64,000 nucleotides of DNA, taken from the NCBI RefSeq assembly GCF_036311905.1, contig NZ_JAZDCH010000004.1:62001-126000 (forward strand). The letters run 5' to 3'. The notes below the pieces were generated by a model. That model made no database searches. It saw nothing but the letters and a program-made list of their open reading frames with translations, and was not told the DNA's origin. A program made the translations under genes and the position numbers. Below are positions 25,006 through 32,958 of the stretch, in pieces; the stretch's first letter is position 1, and each line of letters opens with the position of its first letter. The stretch is from Brachybacterium sp036311905 (GTDB lineage: Bacteria > Actinomycetota > Actinomycetes > Actinomycetales > Dermabacteraceae).

Positions 25006-26316
25006 TCATCGCATTTGAGGGTGTAGGTGGGGCCTGAAGCCTCCTGCTTCGAGGAGGCTGCGGGCGATGTAGTGGGTGAGGTTGCGGAACCCGAGGGCGG
25101 AGCCGCGGAGGTGTTCGAGCCGGCCGTTGATCGCCTCTGTCGGACCGTTGCTGGTGCCCGGTCGGTCGAGGAAGGCCAGCACGTCGGTTGCGCGTTTCGT
25201 CAGTGTTCGGCCGAGCTTGGCCAGCTCGGGCAAGGCGTCCGGGACGCGCTTGCTCAGCGCGGTGATGAGCTTACCCATCTTCGCTTTGGCTTTCGCCCGG
25301 TCGGGTTCTCGGTAGGCGGCGACCATCGCCTGGTAGATCTCCCAGGTCACCTCGACCGCAACGTGCTTCTCTCGCTCGAACAGGCTGCTGAGGCGCTGGC
25401 GTTGGCGGTCGGTCAGCAGCTTGGTGCCGGTGTGGAGGGTGCGGCGAGTCTTGTAGAGGGGGTCGTCCTTGCGGCCCCTGCGCTTGTGGAGCTGCTGCTG
25501 GACGCGTCGTCGGCAGTCGTCCAGTGCGTCTCCGGCGAGGCGGACGACGTGGAAGGGATCCATGACCGCGACCGCGCCTGGGAGGGCCTCGCCGGCGGCG
25601 GTCTTGTATCCGGTGAACCCGTCCATCGCCACTACCTCGATGCGGTCCTTCCATGCCTTGGGGCGGGCCTCGAGCCAGGCCTTGAACGCTGCTTTGGAGC
25701 GGCCGGGGATCATGTCCAGCAGCCTCGCCGGGCCGGTCTTGTCCCTGGCTGGGGTGAGGTCGATGATCACGGTGACGTACTTGTCGCCGCGCCGGGTGTG
25801 GCGCCATACGTGCTCGTCGGCCCCGATCACGCGGACGGCGTCGAAGCGGGCGGGGTCATCGATCAGCAGCCGCTGGCCCTCGGCGAGGACGGCGTCGTTG
25901 GCGGTGTGCCAGGCGACCCCCTAGCCTGGCGGTGACCCGTGCGATCGTGAGGTGATCGATGACCAGGGCTTCCAGTGCCCACCGCATCCCGCCGCGAGAG
26001 AGCTTCGCCCGCTCGGGTGCTGCGCGAGTGGTGTCCTCGCGCCAGCGGTTCCCGCAGTGATCACACCGGTACCGCCGGATCCGCACCAGCAGCGTCGTGG
26101 GCCGGTGGCCGAACGGCTGGTGAGCGAGGGGCCGGGCGATCGTGCCGCGCGAGGTCGACCTCGCTCCGCAGGCGCGGCACCACGGACTTCCTCGGCGAGT
26201 CGGCATTCGAGCACCGCCCGCTCGGTCGTGAGCCACTGACCGACAGCGACGAGGCCGAGCTCGTCCAGGCGCGTGAAGGTCGTCAGATCGGGGCTGTCGA
26301 AGGTAGCGTTGGGTAC
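25006..26316 (-). pseudogene. Second ISL3-family transposase, two frameshifts
   Basis: Homology runs through three reading-frame segments. 5' part (about 26316-26190): LTTFTRLDELGLVAVGQW, then VLECRLAEE. Middle part, shifted: SPWCRACGARSTSRGT, RRYRCDHCGNRWRED and RWALEALVIDHLTIARVTAR. 3' part (about 25917-25006), back in the first frame: ANDAVLAEGQRLLIDDP, VIGADEHVWRHTRRGDKY, AMDGFTGYKTAAGEALPG, MDPFHVVRL and a final NGPTEAINGRLEHLRGSALG. One base is apparently missing near 26188-26195 and one extra G lies in the G5 run at 25917-25921. The likely initiator codon is GTA, not ATG. It resembles the actinobacterial IS1207-type group and differs from the intact element at 22012. Terminal repeats are uncertain: GGTCTC occurs at about 24928 and in inverted orientation at 26361-26366. 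Confidence 0.78.
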
Positions 26317-26373
26317 GTCGAGGTCGTCCTGATGGCGAGCGTGAGAACTTCCATCATCGGGAGACCTCGACGT

Positions 26374-26739
26374 CTATCCCGGCACCGGCGCGCCCACCCC
26401 ACACTCCGCAGCTACCCCCTCATCTGCGAAGGGCCTCATTTCCCGGACCTCCCTGTTCGATGGCGTTGCACGCCGCAATCGCACACCCCGCGATCGCAGC
26501 AGCGATGCCAGCCGCTCCCGCCCAAGTCCGAGTTCCTTTGCAATCTCTCGTAACGTGGCGCCCGCCGCGTAGCGTGCCTCTGCTCGAGCCAGCATCTCCT
26601 CGCTCACGCGAGGGAGCTTTCGGGCGCGCGGCTCGAGAGGACGGACCCGGCGTTGACGGACGCGGATCGACCGATGCATCGAGCCCATGCGAACCAGTGA
26701 GGGGGCAGGTTTCGACAAGCCTCCCGCTAGGTCCATCAT
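26374..26739 (-). CDS. Short HTH protein, recombinase-accessory type
   Basis: About 121 residues with a basic N-terminal part and one clear HTH: VSEEMLARAEARYAAGATLR, then EIAKELGLGRERLASLLRSR, then GVRLRR. This resembles the small HTH proteins commonly found next to large serine recombinases, which look like detached resolvase HTH domains; the relation here is inference. ATG 26739 or 26736 is a guess; a farther ATG (26766) lies inside a terminator hairpin. The C-terminus runs into the flank of the frameshifted ISL3 copy and looks non-native, so the gene may be truncated. Confidence 0.45.
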   Translation of the reverse strand: MMDLAGGLSKPAPSLVRMGSMHRSIRVRQRRVRPLEPRARKLPRVSEEMLARAEARYAAGATLREIAKELGLGRERLASLLRSRGVRLRRATPSNREVREMRPFADEGVAAECGVGAPVPG

Positions 26740-26755
26740 CTGGTCGAAGTTCCAA

Positions 26756-26788
26756 CCCTGCCCCACTGATCGTGGGGCAGGGTTTCTT
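26756..26788 (+). terminator. Intrinsic terminator hairpin
   Basis: Perfect 10-bp stem CCCTGCCCCA (26756-26765) / TGGGGCAGGG (26773-26782), loop CTGATCG, followed by TTTCTT. It is similar in core sequence and loop to the hairpin at 21247-21268 beside tRNA-Ala. No plus-strand gene clearly ends here, so it may be left over from a lost gene or mark an element end. Confidence 0.6.
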
Positions 26789-26958
26789 CGTTGTGCTCCA
26801 AGTAGATGTCGGGGTGGAGTTGGCCGGTGCGTTGCCAGAACTCGGCGTGAGTCGGTTTGTGGGGTCGAGGATGGTCTCGTAGATGCCGGTGAACTCCGAG
26901 GTCAGGTTGAACCGTCGGGACCGATGCGCGGTCTGATCCCGTCCCTACGCATGGAGGC
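26789..26958 (-). other. Possible degraded coding remnant, unassigned
   Basis: On the minus strand the reading RFNLTSEFTGIYETILDP is followed, one frame over, by THAEFWQRTGQLHPDIYLEH and NEETLPHDQWG. Both stretches look protein-like rather than random translation of GC-rich DNA, which suggests one relic with a frameshift near 26855-26875. I cannot name the family. Confidence 0.3.
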
Positions 26959-27633
26959 ATGGTGACCCGGCTCGAAGTTCTCGGGGAGCTGCAAACCGAT
27001 CCCAACGGGCCGCTGGCAAAAAGGGCGCGTGGCGGGAAAGACCTATGGAGCCTCCTGGTCGCGTACGGACGGATGCTCTGGCCGCCGGAAGGGCGGGCCG
27101 GGTGGTTCTCGGGGCTCGACGCCCAGCTCCGGGACGCGTCCAGAACTGACGGACCACTGGCGATCATTGAGACGACTGCACCCGCCGAAGATGCCCTCCT
27201 GACGAGCCTGGTCCTCAGCGTCGCGCAGGTGCTTCGTGCCTGCGGCCGGGCCGAGATCACTGGATTACGGGTCTCGACTGAGATCACCGACACCGAACCG
27301 AGCTGGCAGCCGAGCAGCTGGATTGCAAACCTCGCCCATCGCACCGACAGTGCAGAAGGAATCAGGGTGTCGCTGCACTGCCCTTCAGCGACGGGCGCCG
27401 ACGTCCTTCCCACTACAGGCCAGTTCGGGGACGGAATCCGTGAGCTTCTCTCCCTTGGAGGCAGGGACTATCCCCGCTCGACTGAGGCCACGTCGTCCCG
27501 TGTGGGCCTGCTCGTCGAGGAGATGAGGTGGACCGAGCTGCACGGCGCCTACCTCATCGACCTCTCGGTCCTCGCAATCCATGCCGCAGGGTTTCGCGGC
27601 GAGGTGACGATCTCCGCGCAACCGCCCGATTAA
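26959..27633 (+). CDS. Unrecognised 224-residue protein
   Basis: I do not recognise this protein. It is soluble, with no signal peptide or TM segment. The N-terminal half has an Arg/Lys-rich patch (AKRARGGKDLWSLLVAYGRM), then alternating strands and helices (GPLAIIETTAPAEDALL, EITGLRVSTEITDTE), and the C-terminus is also beta-like (GFRGEVTISAQPPD). ATG 26959 sits only one base after GGAGG, so GTG 26962 may be the real start. It lies between IS debris and broken genes and is the only intact-looking non-transposon gene of the patch besides the antiporter. Confidence 0.55.
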   Translation: MVTRLEVLGELQTDPNGPLAKRARGGKDLWSLLVAYGRMLWPPEGRAGWFSGLDAQLRDASRTDGPLAIIETTAPAEDALLTSLVLSVAQVLRACGRAEITGLRVSTEITDTEPSWQPSSWIANLAHRTDSAEGIRVSLHCPSATGADVLPTTGQFGDGIRELLSLGGRDYPRSTEATSSRVGLLVEEMRWTELHGAYLIDLSVLAIHAAGFRGEVTISAQPPD

Positions 27634-28198
27634 GGCCGAGGGTCAACGCCAGATCGGCGCCGACTCCTCGGCGTCACCGCTACGCGGCGCTGCCTATCGC
27701 GAAAGCCTGTTCTTGGCGGCGGTCGGTGCGACACTCGTCATCGGAGTGGCACTCCTGTTGGGGTGCGCATCCCGCTCCAAGGGACAGAAGACGTCGAGCG
27801 GGGTGCCCGAGGGACAGTCGACAGCCGATCAGCGCTGGCTGACGCACCCATAACGCCTCCCTCACTCGTCCCAGGACTCACGCGTCTTCGGCCACGGCCA
27901 ACCGCAGCTCCGGCTGCTCCACGCAGCTGTACAGCGTTGATCGGCTGATTCAATTCTCTGAAGCTCCCTCGGCTTCGTGCCTCGTCGACTCGGCCGCGCG
28001 ATGGCCCGCCTTTCTCGCCGAGTGTTGCGTCTGAACCACTTCCGCCCTCGGAATCCGGTCCAGATGCAGCACGCGATGCCGTCCGGGGGAGGGCGCGGGT
28101 GGTCTAGGGCGGCGCTCGCCGGACGCGCGGGGGTCGCGGGAGGGACACTGGTGCGCATCGGGGACGTGCAGGGCGGAGCGGGTCGAGAGGAGAGCGGC
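27634..28198. other. 565-bp gap with a start-less lipoprotein-like frame
   Basis: Positions 27635-27853 (+) form an open frame ending at TAA. It encodes a hydrophobic stretch FLAAVGATLVIGVALLLGC with a lipobox-like LLLGC followed by SRSKG, then a polar tail ending WLTHP. No ATG or GTG lies upstream of the hydrophobic segment within the frame, and a TGA blocks it at 27605, so it is either a remnant or uses TTG/CTG. From 27854 to 28198 I see no gene. A minus-strand stretch near 28055-28075 reads RVLHLDRIPRAEVV, which might be a scrap of a WYL-type domain; support is very thin. Confidence 0.35.
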
Positions 28199-28849
28199 GT
28201 GGGATATGCGGACTGGCCCGGGGTGATCGACCCGGAGGCGCTGTCCTCCGGGTTCGTGGCGGAGGTGCATCGCCTGGCCGATGCGGCACGGGCGGGGGCG
28301 TGGCCGGAGGTGCTCGAGGCGCTCGACTCCTCCCACTGGCTCACCGTGAACCAGTGGCGGATCGGCAGCGACTCCTGGTAAGCCCCGCTGCACCAGGCCG
28401 CCTGGCGGGGGGCGCCGCGGAACGTGGTGGAGGCGCTCCTGCGCCGTGGGGCGTGGCGGTCGCTGCGCACCGCCGACGGCGACCGGCCCGTGGATCTCTC
28501 GACCCGGCGCAGGCACGACCACCTGGAGGATCTGCTCGCCGTGGCGGATCTCGAGCCCGGAGAGGTACACCGCCATGACGCCTGGGACCGGCACCTCGCC
28601 GCCCTAATTGCCGCGCGCACCGCGCATCTGGACCCGGTGCGGCTCCGGCCGGTGCCCACCGAGCTCCTGGCCCGCGAGAGCGACCTGCGGCTCTGGCTCG
28701 CCTTCCCGGGCATGTACGGCGGATTCGGCATCACGCGCAACGGGGATCGGCTGCGCGTGACGAGCACAAGTCGGATCGTCGGCGGCTGGGGACAGGAACA
28801 CGAGATCACCGAGGCCAGCTGCGAGCTCGTGGCGGACGGCCTGGACTGA
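28199..28849 (+). pseudogene. Ankyrin-like repeat protein with internal TAA
   Basis: A 217-codon reading frame is interrupted only by TAA at 28379-28381. Before it: YADWPGVIDPEALSSGFVAE and SSHWLTVNQWRIGSDSW; after it, in the same frame: APLHQAAWRGAPRNVVEALL then RRGAWRSLRTADGDRPVDLS. The text across the stop reads as one ankyrin-type unit (W-x-APLHQAAW...), so TAA most simply replaces TAC/TAT (Tyr). GTG 28199 has AGAGGAGA upstream at good spacing. The C-terminal domain (LRLWLAFPGMYGGFGIT, then SRIVGGWGQEHEITE) is intact. Function of the family is unknown to me. Confidence 0.7.
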
Positions 28850-28876
28850 GCCGAGCCGTCCCGGGACGGTCTCGCC

Positions 28877-29350
28877 TCAGGGCTGGAGTCGGCGCACCGG
28901 CTGGCGCAGCACCGTGCGCAGACGCTCTGGGGCGGCCCGTCGCGGATCCCCGAGATAGATCTCGTGGTGAAGGCCGGTCCGCTCGAGGCCGCGAGACGGA
29001 ATCTCCTCATCGTGCATCCGCTCGAGCACGGGCCCCTCGGCGTCATACGGGCCGACGTGCAGGGTCTGCACGCAGAGCCCTTCCTCGAACTCCTCCCAAC
29101 GGACCGCGGAGCCCTCCCTCACCGCGTCCACGTCGGCGGCGGTGATCCACTCGGGCGTCATGAGTATCAGCCGCCACTGCCAGCGGTCCTTGTCGCGCCG
29201 GGAGGTGAAGGCCTCCATATCCTCGGCCCACCACAGACCTTCGAGCGGCGGGACCACGTCATCCCGGCCCAGTTCCCGCGTCGAGCGGAACGTCAGCCGG
29301 TAGGCGAGCGGGTAGAGCGCCCCGAGCGCTGCCTTGTACTCCGTGATCAG
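28877..29350 (-). pseudogene. GyrI-like domain protein lacking its 5' end
   Basis: Ligand-binding GyrI-like (AraC effector-binding fold) protein, C-terminal three quarters only. Family text begins at EYKAALGALYPLAYRLTF and continues RELGRDDVVPPLEGLWWAED, CVQTLHVGPYDAEGPVLERM and HHEIYLGDPRRAAPERLRTV up to the natural stop at 28877. The N-terminal 40 or so residues expected in this family are absent. Upstream of about 29342 the minus-strand translation no longer looks related, and the plus strand enters a truncated hydrolase. The two genes were divergent and a deletion took both starts. Confidence 0.72.
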
Positions 29351-29834
29351 CGGCACCGGGACCAGCGAGCCGGAGTTCGCCGACCCCTGGGCGCTGCAGG
29401 CCTTCGCCGACTGGCGCGAGGCGGAGCAGGGCCGGGACGCCGAGGCGTGGATCGCTGTCTTCCAGCGCTTCACGGCGGGCCCGCATCGCACCCGTGAGCA
29501 AGTCGATCCGGCGGTGTGGGAGCTCATCGACACCATGGCCCGCGACACCCTGGCCCAGCACCTGCGCGTCGGGCCCGACGGGCTGCCGCTGCCGCCGGTG
29601 CCGCCCACGCCGGTCACCGGGACGTGGGATCGGCTCGGGTCCATCACCGTCCCGGTGCTCGCGCTCTCCGGGGCGCTCGACGGGGTGGATCATCGCGCCA
29701 TGGGGGAGCGGCTCGCCCGCTCGGTCGGCGGGCCCTCCCGCCATGTCGAGATCCCCGGGGCGGCGCACTACCCGAACCTCGAGGCGCCGGAGCGGTTCAC
29801 GGGCGAGGTGCTGCGGCTCCTCGAGCTCCTCTGA
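29351..29834 (+). pseudogene. Alpha/beta hydrolase, C-terminal fragment
   Basis: About 160 residues of an alpha/beta-hydrolase fold enzyme: the cap region (EFADPWALQAFADWREAEQG), then the C-terminal part with ITVPVLALSGALDGVDHRAM (catalytic Asp loop) and the catalytic His in VEIPGAAHYPNLEAPERF. The N-terminal half with the oxyanion loop and nucleophile elbow (GxSxG) is missing. The 5' border is the same junction that truncates the GyrI-like gene. The stop at 29834 overlaps the convergent HhH-GPD gene by 38 bp. Confidence 0.72.
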
Positions 29835-30411
29835 GCTTCCCCTCCTCGACGATCAGCCCGTGCAGCTCCGCGAGCTCCGGCACGCTGAATCCCGCCACCG
29901 CGAGCGCGGGGCGGATCGCCCGGGCGAAGGCTCGGTAGGACCCGGGCACCTCGGCGCCCCGGGCTGCTAGAGCCCGCCGGGCGTACTCGTCGCACAGGAA
30001 GGCGGGCCGACGGAAGCAGTAGAGCGAGATCGCGTCGGCCGTCTCCTCGCCGATGCCCTCGACGCCCAGCAGCTCGCGACGCAGCGCCTCGTCGGGGAGG
30101 TCCGCCGCCCGGACGGCGCGCGCCGCCCACCAGGTGGCCAGCGCCTGCACGCGACGCGGTTTCGTGCGCGGGAAGCCGGCGGCGCGGACCAGCTCCCGCA
30201 CCCGCTCCTCCTCGGCCGCGGCGAGCGGGGCGGGCTTGCGGAGGCCCGCGTCGGCGAGTGCGGCGAGTGCCGCGGCGGCCTGCTCCCATCGGCTGCGCTG
30301 GACCAGCACCGCGCCGAGCGCGATCTCGAAGGGCTCCTCCCCGGGCCACCACCAGCCCAGCGGGCCGTGGCGGGCGAGCAGCTCCCGCTGCAGGTCCCGG
30401 AGGTCGATCAC
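29797..30411 (-). CDS. HhH-GPD DNA glycosylase, MagIII-like
   Basis: Base-excision repair glycosylase of 204 residues. The HhH is GVEGIGEETADAISLY (near 120), where the lysine of endonuclease III (GxGxKTA) is Glu, as in the 3-methyladenine glycosylase MagIII group. The catalytic Asp is present in FLCDEYARRAL. There is no C-terminal four-Cys cluster for a [4Fe-4S] centre. This suggests a monofunctional alkylbase glycosylase rather than an AP lyase; that is inference from residues. The start overlaps the modC stop (ATGA), so it rides on the mod operon as last gene. Confidence 0.8.
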   Translation of the reverse strand: MIDLRDLQRELLARHGPLGWWWPGEEPFEIALGAVLVQRSRWEQAAAALAALADAGLRKPAPLAAAEEERVRELVRAAGFPRTKPRRVQALATWWAARAVRAADLPDEALRRELLGVEGIGEETADAISLYCFRRPAFLCDEYARRALAARGAEVPGSYRAFARAIRPALAVAGFSVPELAELHGLIVEEGKLRGARGAAAPRP

Positions 30412-31418
30412 GCCTCGTAGGCTGTCACGTCCTCCGCGGCGGCCGCCAGCCGCACCGCGGTGCCCGGCACCAGATGACGGCGGGCGACCTCCTGGGGAGG
30501 GAGGTCGGCGGCGAGGTCCTCCGTCTGCACGCGCACGAGGTCCCCGCGCGGGGCGAGGCTCTGCACGGTGCGCCGCAGACCGCGGTCCTCGACGAGGCGC
30601 ACCCCGGCCGGACGGAAGGCGGCGAGGACCGCCGCGCCCGGCGCGAGCCCGCAGCGGGCGGAGATCCCCTCCCCGCCCCCGAGCGCCACGCGACTCCCGT
30701 CCCAGGTGCCGCGGACCAGGTTCAGCCCGGCGAAGCGGGCCGCGAAGGCGGTGCGGGGACGGGTGAGGAGCTCGGCCGTCGGCCCCTGCTCCCGGACCGT
30801 GCCCCCGTCCAGCACGATGACGCGGTCGGCGAGGGTGAGCACGTCGAGCACGTCGTGGCTGACGATCAGCGCGGTCCGCTCGGCGAGGAAGTCGCGCAGC
30901 TGCTCGCGGAGCGTCGGCGCGACGTCGACGTCGAGCGCCGCCATCGGCTCGTCCAGCAGCAGCAGCCGGGGATCCGCGGCGAGGGCGCGGGCGATCGCGA
31001 CCCGCTGCGCCTGCCCGCCCGAGAGCTGCGACGGCCGACGCCCCGCGAGCGCACCGATCCCCAATTCGTCCAGCCAGCGGCGGGACTCCTCCCGCGCCCG
31101 CGACCGCGTCATCCCCTGGGAGCGCAGGGCGAAGCGGATGTTGCCGGCGGCGGTGAGATGCGGGAACAGCACCGGATCCTGGCCGAGGGTCGTGACTCGG
31201 CGCCGATGCGGCGGCACCCAGTCGCGGGTTCCCGAGAGGGTCCGCCCGTCGAGCGCGACCTCACCGGAGGACGGGCGGAGGGTGCCGGCGACGAGCGCGA
31301 GAGCCGTCGACTTCCCGGCCCCGTTCGGACCGATCAGCGCGACGGTCTCCCCGGCGGCGACCTCGATCTCCAGGTCCACCCCGCGCTCGGCGACCGCGGC
31401 GCGCAGCACGAGGCTCAT
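30408..31418 (-). CDS. modC: Molybdate ABC transporter ATP-binding protein
   Basis: Cytoplasmic ATPase of the molybdate importer, 336 residues. Walker A GPNGAGKST near 30, signature LSGGQAQRVAIARAL near 128, Walker B LLLLDEPMAALD, and switch His in IVSHD. The C-terminal part carries a MOP/TOBE-like domain (RRTVQSLAPRGDLVRVQTED) as in most ModC. ATG 31418 overlaps the modB stop by 4 bp; longer in-frame extension overlaps modB and is not real. Confidence 0.93.
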   Translation of the reverse strand: MSLVLRAAVAERGVDLEIEVAAGETVALIGPNGAGKSTALALVAGTLRPSSGEVALDGRTLSGTRDWVPPHRRRVTTLGQDPVLFPHLTAAGNIRFALRSQGMTRSRAREESRRWLDELGIGALAGRRPSQLSGGQAQRVAIARALAADPRLLLLDEPMAALDVDVAPTLREQLRDFLAERTALIVSHDVLDVLTLADRVIVLDGGTVREQGPTAELLTRPRTAFAARFAGLNLVRGTWDGSRVALGGGEGISARCGLAPGAAVLAAFRPAGVRLVEDRGLRRTVQSLAPRGDLVRVQTEDLAADLPPQEVARRHLVPGTAVRLAAAAEDVTAYEA

Positions 31419-32185
31419 GGCGCGCTCCGCCGGTGCGCGAGGGCGATGACCACGATCGCGACGAGCATCAGCAGGAAGGACAGCGCGATGGCGGCGTCCG
31501 GGTCGCTCTCGCGCTGCAGGTAGATCTCGAGCGGCAGGGTGCGGGTGGTGCCCTGCAGCGAGCCGGCCACGGTGATCGTCGCCCCGAACTCGCCGAGCGC
31601 CCGGGCGAAGGAGAGCACCGTCCCGGAGCCTAGCGCGGGGAGCACGAGCGGCAGGGTGACGTGGGTGAGGACGCGCGTGGGCCGGGCGCCGAGGGAGGCG
31701 GCGGCCTGTTCGTAGCGGGTCCCGGCGGTGCGCAGCGCCCCCTCGAGGCTGAGCACCAGGAAGGGCAGCGCCACGAAGGTCTGGGCGAGCACGACCGCGG
31801 TGGTGGAGAACGCGATCTGCACCCCGAGCACCTCGAGGTGCCGGCCCAGCAGCCCCTGCCGCCCGATCGTGGACAGCAGCGCGATGCCGCCCACGACCGG
31901 CGGGAGCACGAGCGGGATCAGCACGAGCGCACGCAGCAGCGACAGTCCGCGCAACCTCGACCGGGCCAGCAGCAGCGCCATCGGCACGCCCAGCAGCACG
32001 CACAGGACCGCGGTGGTGAGCGAGGTCTGCAGGCTCAGCCGCAGCGCCGCGAGCGAGGACTCCGAGGTGATCAGCCCCCAGAATCCGCGCCACTCCACCC
32101 GGCTCGCGAGCGCGAGGAGCGGCACGAGCACGAACAGCCCGCCGAGCACGGCCGGGATCAGGACCCAGCGGGGGAGGGAGCTCAT
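31415..32185 (-). CDS. modB: Molybdate ABC transporter permease
   Basis: Inner-membrane permease of 256 residues with five or six TM segments. The BPD_transp_1 EAA-type loop reads YEQAAASLGARPTRVLTHVT near 170, followed by LPLVLPALGSGTVLSFARAL and EFGATITVAG, characteristic of ModB. ATG 32185 overlaps the modA stop by 4 bp. Confidence 0.94.
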   Translation of the reverse strand: MSSLPRWVLIPAVLGGLFVLVPLLALASRVEWRGFWGLITSESSLAALRLSLQTSLTTAVLCVLLGVPMALLLARSRLRGLSLLRALVLIPLVLPPVVGGIALLSTIGRQGLLGRHLEVLGVQIAFSTTAVVLAQTFVALPFLVLSLEGALRTAGTRYEQAAASLGARPTRVLTHVTLPLVLPALGSGTVLSFARALGEFGATITVAGSLQGTTRTLPLEIYLQRESDPDAAIALSFLLMLVAIVVIALAHRRSAP

Positions 32186-32958
32186 GCGCCGCCGAAGCCG
32201 TAGTCGGCGAGGACCACCTGCCCCAGCTCGCCGGTCACGAGGTCCACGAACTCCTGGCCCAGCTCGGCGTTCGCCGCATCCTTCACCGTGGTGATGGGGT
32301 AGACGTTCACCGCCTCCGAGGACTCCGGGAAGGCGATGCCCTCCACCGCGTCCCCGGCCTTGCGGACGTCGGTGACGTAGACCAGGCCCGCATCGGCCTC
32401 GCCGCTCGTGACCTTGTTCAGCACGTCGGTGACGGACTGCTCCTCGCTCACCGGGGAGAGCTCGAGGCCGGCCGCCTTCTCGACCGTCTCGGTCGCCGCG
32501 CCGCACGGCACCTCCGGCGCGCACACCACGAGGTTCAGCCTCTCCTCCGTGAGGGACGCGAGATCGGTGACGCCCGCGGGATTCCCGGCGGGCACCGCGA
32601 TCATCAGGGTGTTCGTCGTGAAGTCGACGGGTTCCGCGCCCGCGAGCCCGGCCTCGGTGAGCGTGGCCATGGTCCGCTCGTCGGCGGAGGCGAAGACGTC
32701 CGCGGGCGCGCCCTGCCGGATCTGCTCGACGAGCGTCGAGGAACCGGCGAGGTTGAACTCGACGGTGACTCCCTCGTGCTCCTGCTCGAACTGCTGCCCG
32801 AGCACTTCGAAGGGCTCCTGCAGGGAGGCGGCCGCGAAGACCTGCAGGGTGACCGGGTCCGCGGCAGGGCCGCCGTCGGAGCCCGAGCCCCTCGCGCAGC
32901 CGGTGGCGAGCAGGATCAGGGCGGCGACGGCCGCGAGCAGTCGGGCCGGGCGTCTCAT
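32182..32958 (-). CDS. modA: Molybdate-binding lipoprotein
   Basis: Substrate-binding lipoprotein of 258 residues. The signal sequence LLAAVAALILLATGC carries a lipobox (LATGC). Mature motifs are LQVFAAASLQEPFEVLGQQF, NLAGSSTLVEQIRQGAPADV, FASADERTM and the C-terminal YPITTVKDAANAELGQEFVD, all typical for ModA. It overlaps the regulator gene upstream and modB downstream by 4 bp each, so mopI-like-modA-B-C-glycosylase form one unit. Confidence 0.94.
   Translation of the reverse strand: MRRPARLLAAVAALILLATGCARGSGSDGGPAADPVTLQVFAAASLQEPFEVLGQQFEQEHEGVTVEFNLAGSSTLVEQIRQGAPADVFASADERTMATLTEAGLAGAEPVDFTTNTLMIAVPAGNPAGVTDLASLTEERLNLVVCAPEVPCGAATETVEKAAGLELSPVSEEQSVTDVLNKVTSGEADAGLVYVTDVRKAGDAVEGIAFPESSEAVNVYPITTVKDAANAELGQEFVDLVTGELGQVVLADYGFGGA

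Noticed and set aside
25917..25921. Programmed frameshift at the G5 run of the second ISL3 transposase
   Set aside because: A second, opposite shift about 270 bp upstream and a non-start GTA at the expected initiation codon fit decay better than programmed recoding.
26374..26766. ATG at 26766 as the start of the HTH gene
   Set aside because: It lies within the terminator stem at 26756-26782 and has no ribosome site; a later ATG is more reasonable.
21151..29834. Direct repeat of the tRNA-Ala 3' end as a second attachment site
   Set aside because: I looked for the TTCGAATCCCC core downstream of the patch and did not find a second copy by eye, so no attL/attR pair is claimed.
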